The notes below the pieces were generated by a model, which did not search any database, was not told the DNA's origin, and worked only from the letters and a program-made list of their open reading frames with translations. From Datnioides undecimradiatus (taxonomy: Eukaryota; Chordata; Actinopteri; Lobotiformes; Datnioididae): a DNA stretch of 64,000 nucleotides. The translations under genes were made by a program, and so were the position numbers. Shown here piece by piece: positions 62,389 through 64,000 of the stretch. Each line of letters opens with the position of its first letter. The stretch's first letter is position 1. The DNA lies in NCBI GenBank assembly GCA_008933995.1, contig WARS01000048.1:5862938-5926937 (forward strand), given 5' to 3'.

Positions 62389-64000
62389 CTACACTGCATC
62401 GCTGTATGACCACTGACATGTGCAAACAGATCTGTGTGGGTTTGCAGTGAATGCCCTTTGAGTCAGAGACACTGCAGGAGCTTCCATCACATGCGTGTGA
62501 ACAAATACACATCGAAGCTACACATACACTTGCACTTTTACAAACAGAAACGCGCATGCAAATCGACAGTATCACACCAATTCCTGGAAATTTACACACA
62601 CACACACCACACACACAGCCTGTGATTAACCTTCAGTTAGTCTCAGTACATTAACTCTGCTGGAAAACACCCCCCCGCCCTGTGGAGCAGCACAGCGATG
62701 AGGTTTCACCTCCAAAAAGACACAACTTACAGGCCAATCTATTATTCATTATAGCAGACACTTATTCACACACACACACACAGTGATTGCAAGCCGCCTG
62801 TCTCACTGCCATCCAATACTTTGGCCAGCTCACCTTCATACACTTTGCGAAAAACAAACCAAAAAAATGTGCAATTCTACATTTTCTTTTGTCCAACTTC
62901 CCCCAAAAAGTCTCCTTCATGCATTGACAATATTAGAATTTGAGATACTGTGGACACAATCATATGACACAATGGGGTTTTTTTTTTTATTTCACATAAT
63001 ATTCCCACAGTGATATGTCTGATAAATGACCATCAGTAACAGGAATACAATCAGTGGCTGAAGAACAGTCTGATGATTTAAGAAAAGTCACTTCACTGCA
63101 AGCTCTACTGGATCTAATATGATATTAAATCAACAACGTGAAGTTACATAACCCCCATGATTCCAGTCACGGCTGACTTGTTGACACCTTTGGTTACTGG
63201 TGACAACGGTAACTGCGCTTTGACGCGGCAGCGAACACGAGACGAGCAGCTGCTTTGTCAGAAGTACAAGAGAGGAGCGACCGGTGGATCCGTTTACAGC
63301 GCGGCCAAACAAACTCTGGCTGCTTTAGAACGACTCTGCGGGACCTTTCGCCCATCGCCGCCAGATAAATCTCTGCTGTCTCGTGGGACAGAAATGTAGA
63401 AATGCATTTTACCACCAAAACCAGCAAAAACTGGTTTGGCAGAGCTGAAGGGAGGAGGAAGCGGTAGCTACAGTGTAGGCTACAGCTGCTGGCGTGGTGG
63501 AGCCGATGCGTGAACTAGTGAACTAGCAGCAGATGATGATGCTCTGTCCAATTACAAATAACTCCGCTATCTAACCCACTCTGAGGAGAGATCATTACTA
63601 AATTATAATATATCAAGTGGCTGTTGCTGAAAAAGTAGTTTGCAGGAAAAAGTGGTTTTAACTGTTGATGCTGACCATTTTAAACACGCTGTAACCAAGC
63701 TTTAAATATTGGCGATGCATAATTTTCACAGGACAGTGGTGACATGTTCTATCAAACCTTTTACGGCCGTCGGATGAGAAAGTCAAATACCTCATGACGA
63801 TTACCGGCTATGAAACACGCTGACCAAAAAAAAAACAACAACAAAAAAAACAAAACAAAACTGCTTCCTGTTTTTTTTTTTTTAAAGTGCCGTCACATAT
63901 TTTGGCCCTCCAGTAATTTGCATCGCGGCTCTAAAAAGTGATCTGTTCTTTGTTTAAAGCGGAACATGTGAGTTAAAACCTGTTTAAACTCCAGCGTCTC
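60690..64000 (-). other. TNRC18 5' intron, incomplete at the window edge
   Basis: 3.3 kb without a supported exon. I looked for a start exon resembling the mammalian MDGRDF terminus on the - strand and saw none. It holds (GT)n at 60794-60820, a long (CA)n at 62062-62113, (GT)n at 62355-62387 and a CpG-rich pocket at 63190-63370. Confidence 0.75.
62062..62113. repeat. (CA)n microsatellite, long
   Basis: About 26 uninterrupted CA units. A (GT)n run follows at 62355-62387. Confidence 0.96.

Overview
The window is vertebrate nuclear DNA, almost certainly from a ray-finned (probably spiny-rayed) teleost. The genes are split by canonical GT-AG introns, several under 110 bp. CA/GT and ATCT microsatellites are dense. 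Several dispersed repeats carry the 'GCTAAGCTAAGCTAA' and 'GTTGAGATATTTC..CTGGACCAAAG' signatures that I recognise from many fish genomes. Nothing prokaryotic, viral or toxin-related was seen.

Layout. Positions 1-~5.4 kb are upstream intergenic DNA: a compound tetranucleotide satellite, a long pyrimidine-rich tract and a teleost repeat fragment. Positions ~5.5-20.06 kb (+ strand) hold SLC29A4, encoding PMAT/ENT4, a plasma-membrane monoamine and organic-cation transporter. It has a probable non-coding first exon and ten coding exons that join in frame to 549 residues. Positions ~20.06-30.9 kb are non-coding: the SLC29A4 3' UTR of undetermined length, then intergenic DNA with repeats. Positions ~30.9-60.7 kb (- strand) hold TNRC18, encoding a very large chromatin protein. 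Twenty-eight coding exons are in the window and join in frame to about 3,036 residues plus the stop. They include a Tudor-like region, at least three AT-hook-like motifs, long Ser, Glu and Arg-Glu tracts, and a C-terminal BAH domain. A long probable 3' UTR follows, to about 30.94 kb. The first TNRC18 coding exon (about the first 65 residues by comparison with the mammalian protein) and its promoter lie beyond 64 kb. Positions 60.69-64 kb are intron.

The two genes are convergent (tail to tail), the same order and orientation as SLC29A4 and TNRC18 at human 7p22.1, which supports both orthology calls. They do not act in one pathway: one is a membrane transporter, the other a nuclear histone-mark reader. 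All exon coordinates come from reading splice sites and checking phase across every junction. UTR ends, promoters and poly(A) sites are much less certain. I found no convincing new system. The points worth a second look are splice-site-adjacent repeats, alternative splice sites, coding microsatellites, upstream ORFs, palindromic mobile elements and three CpG-rich pockets.
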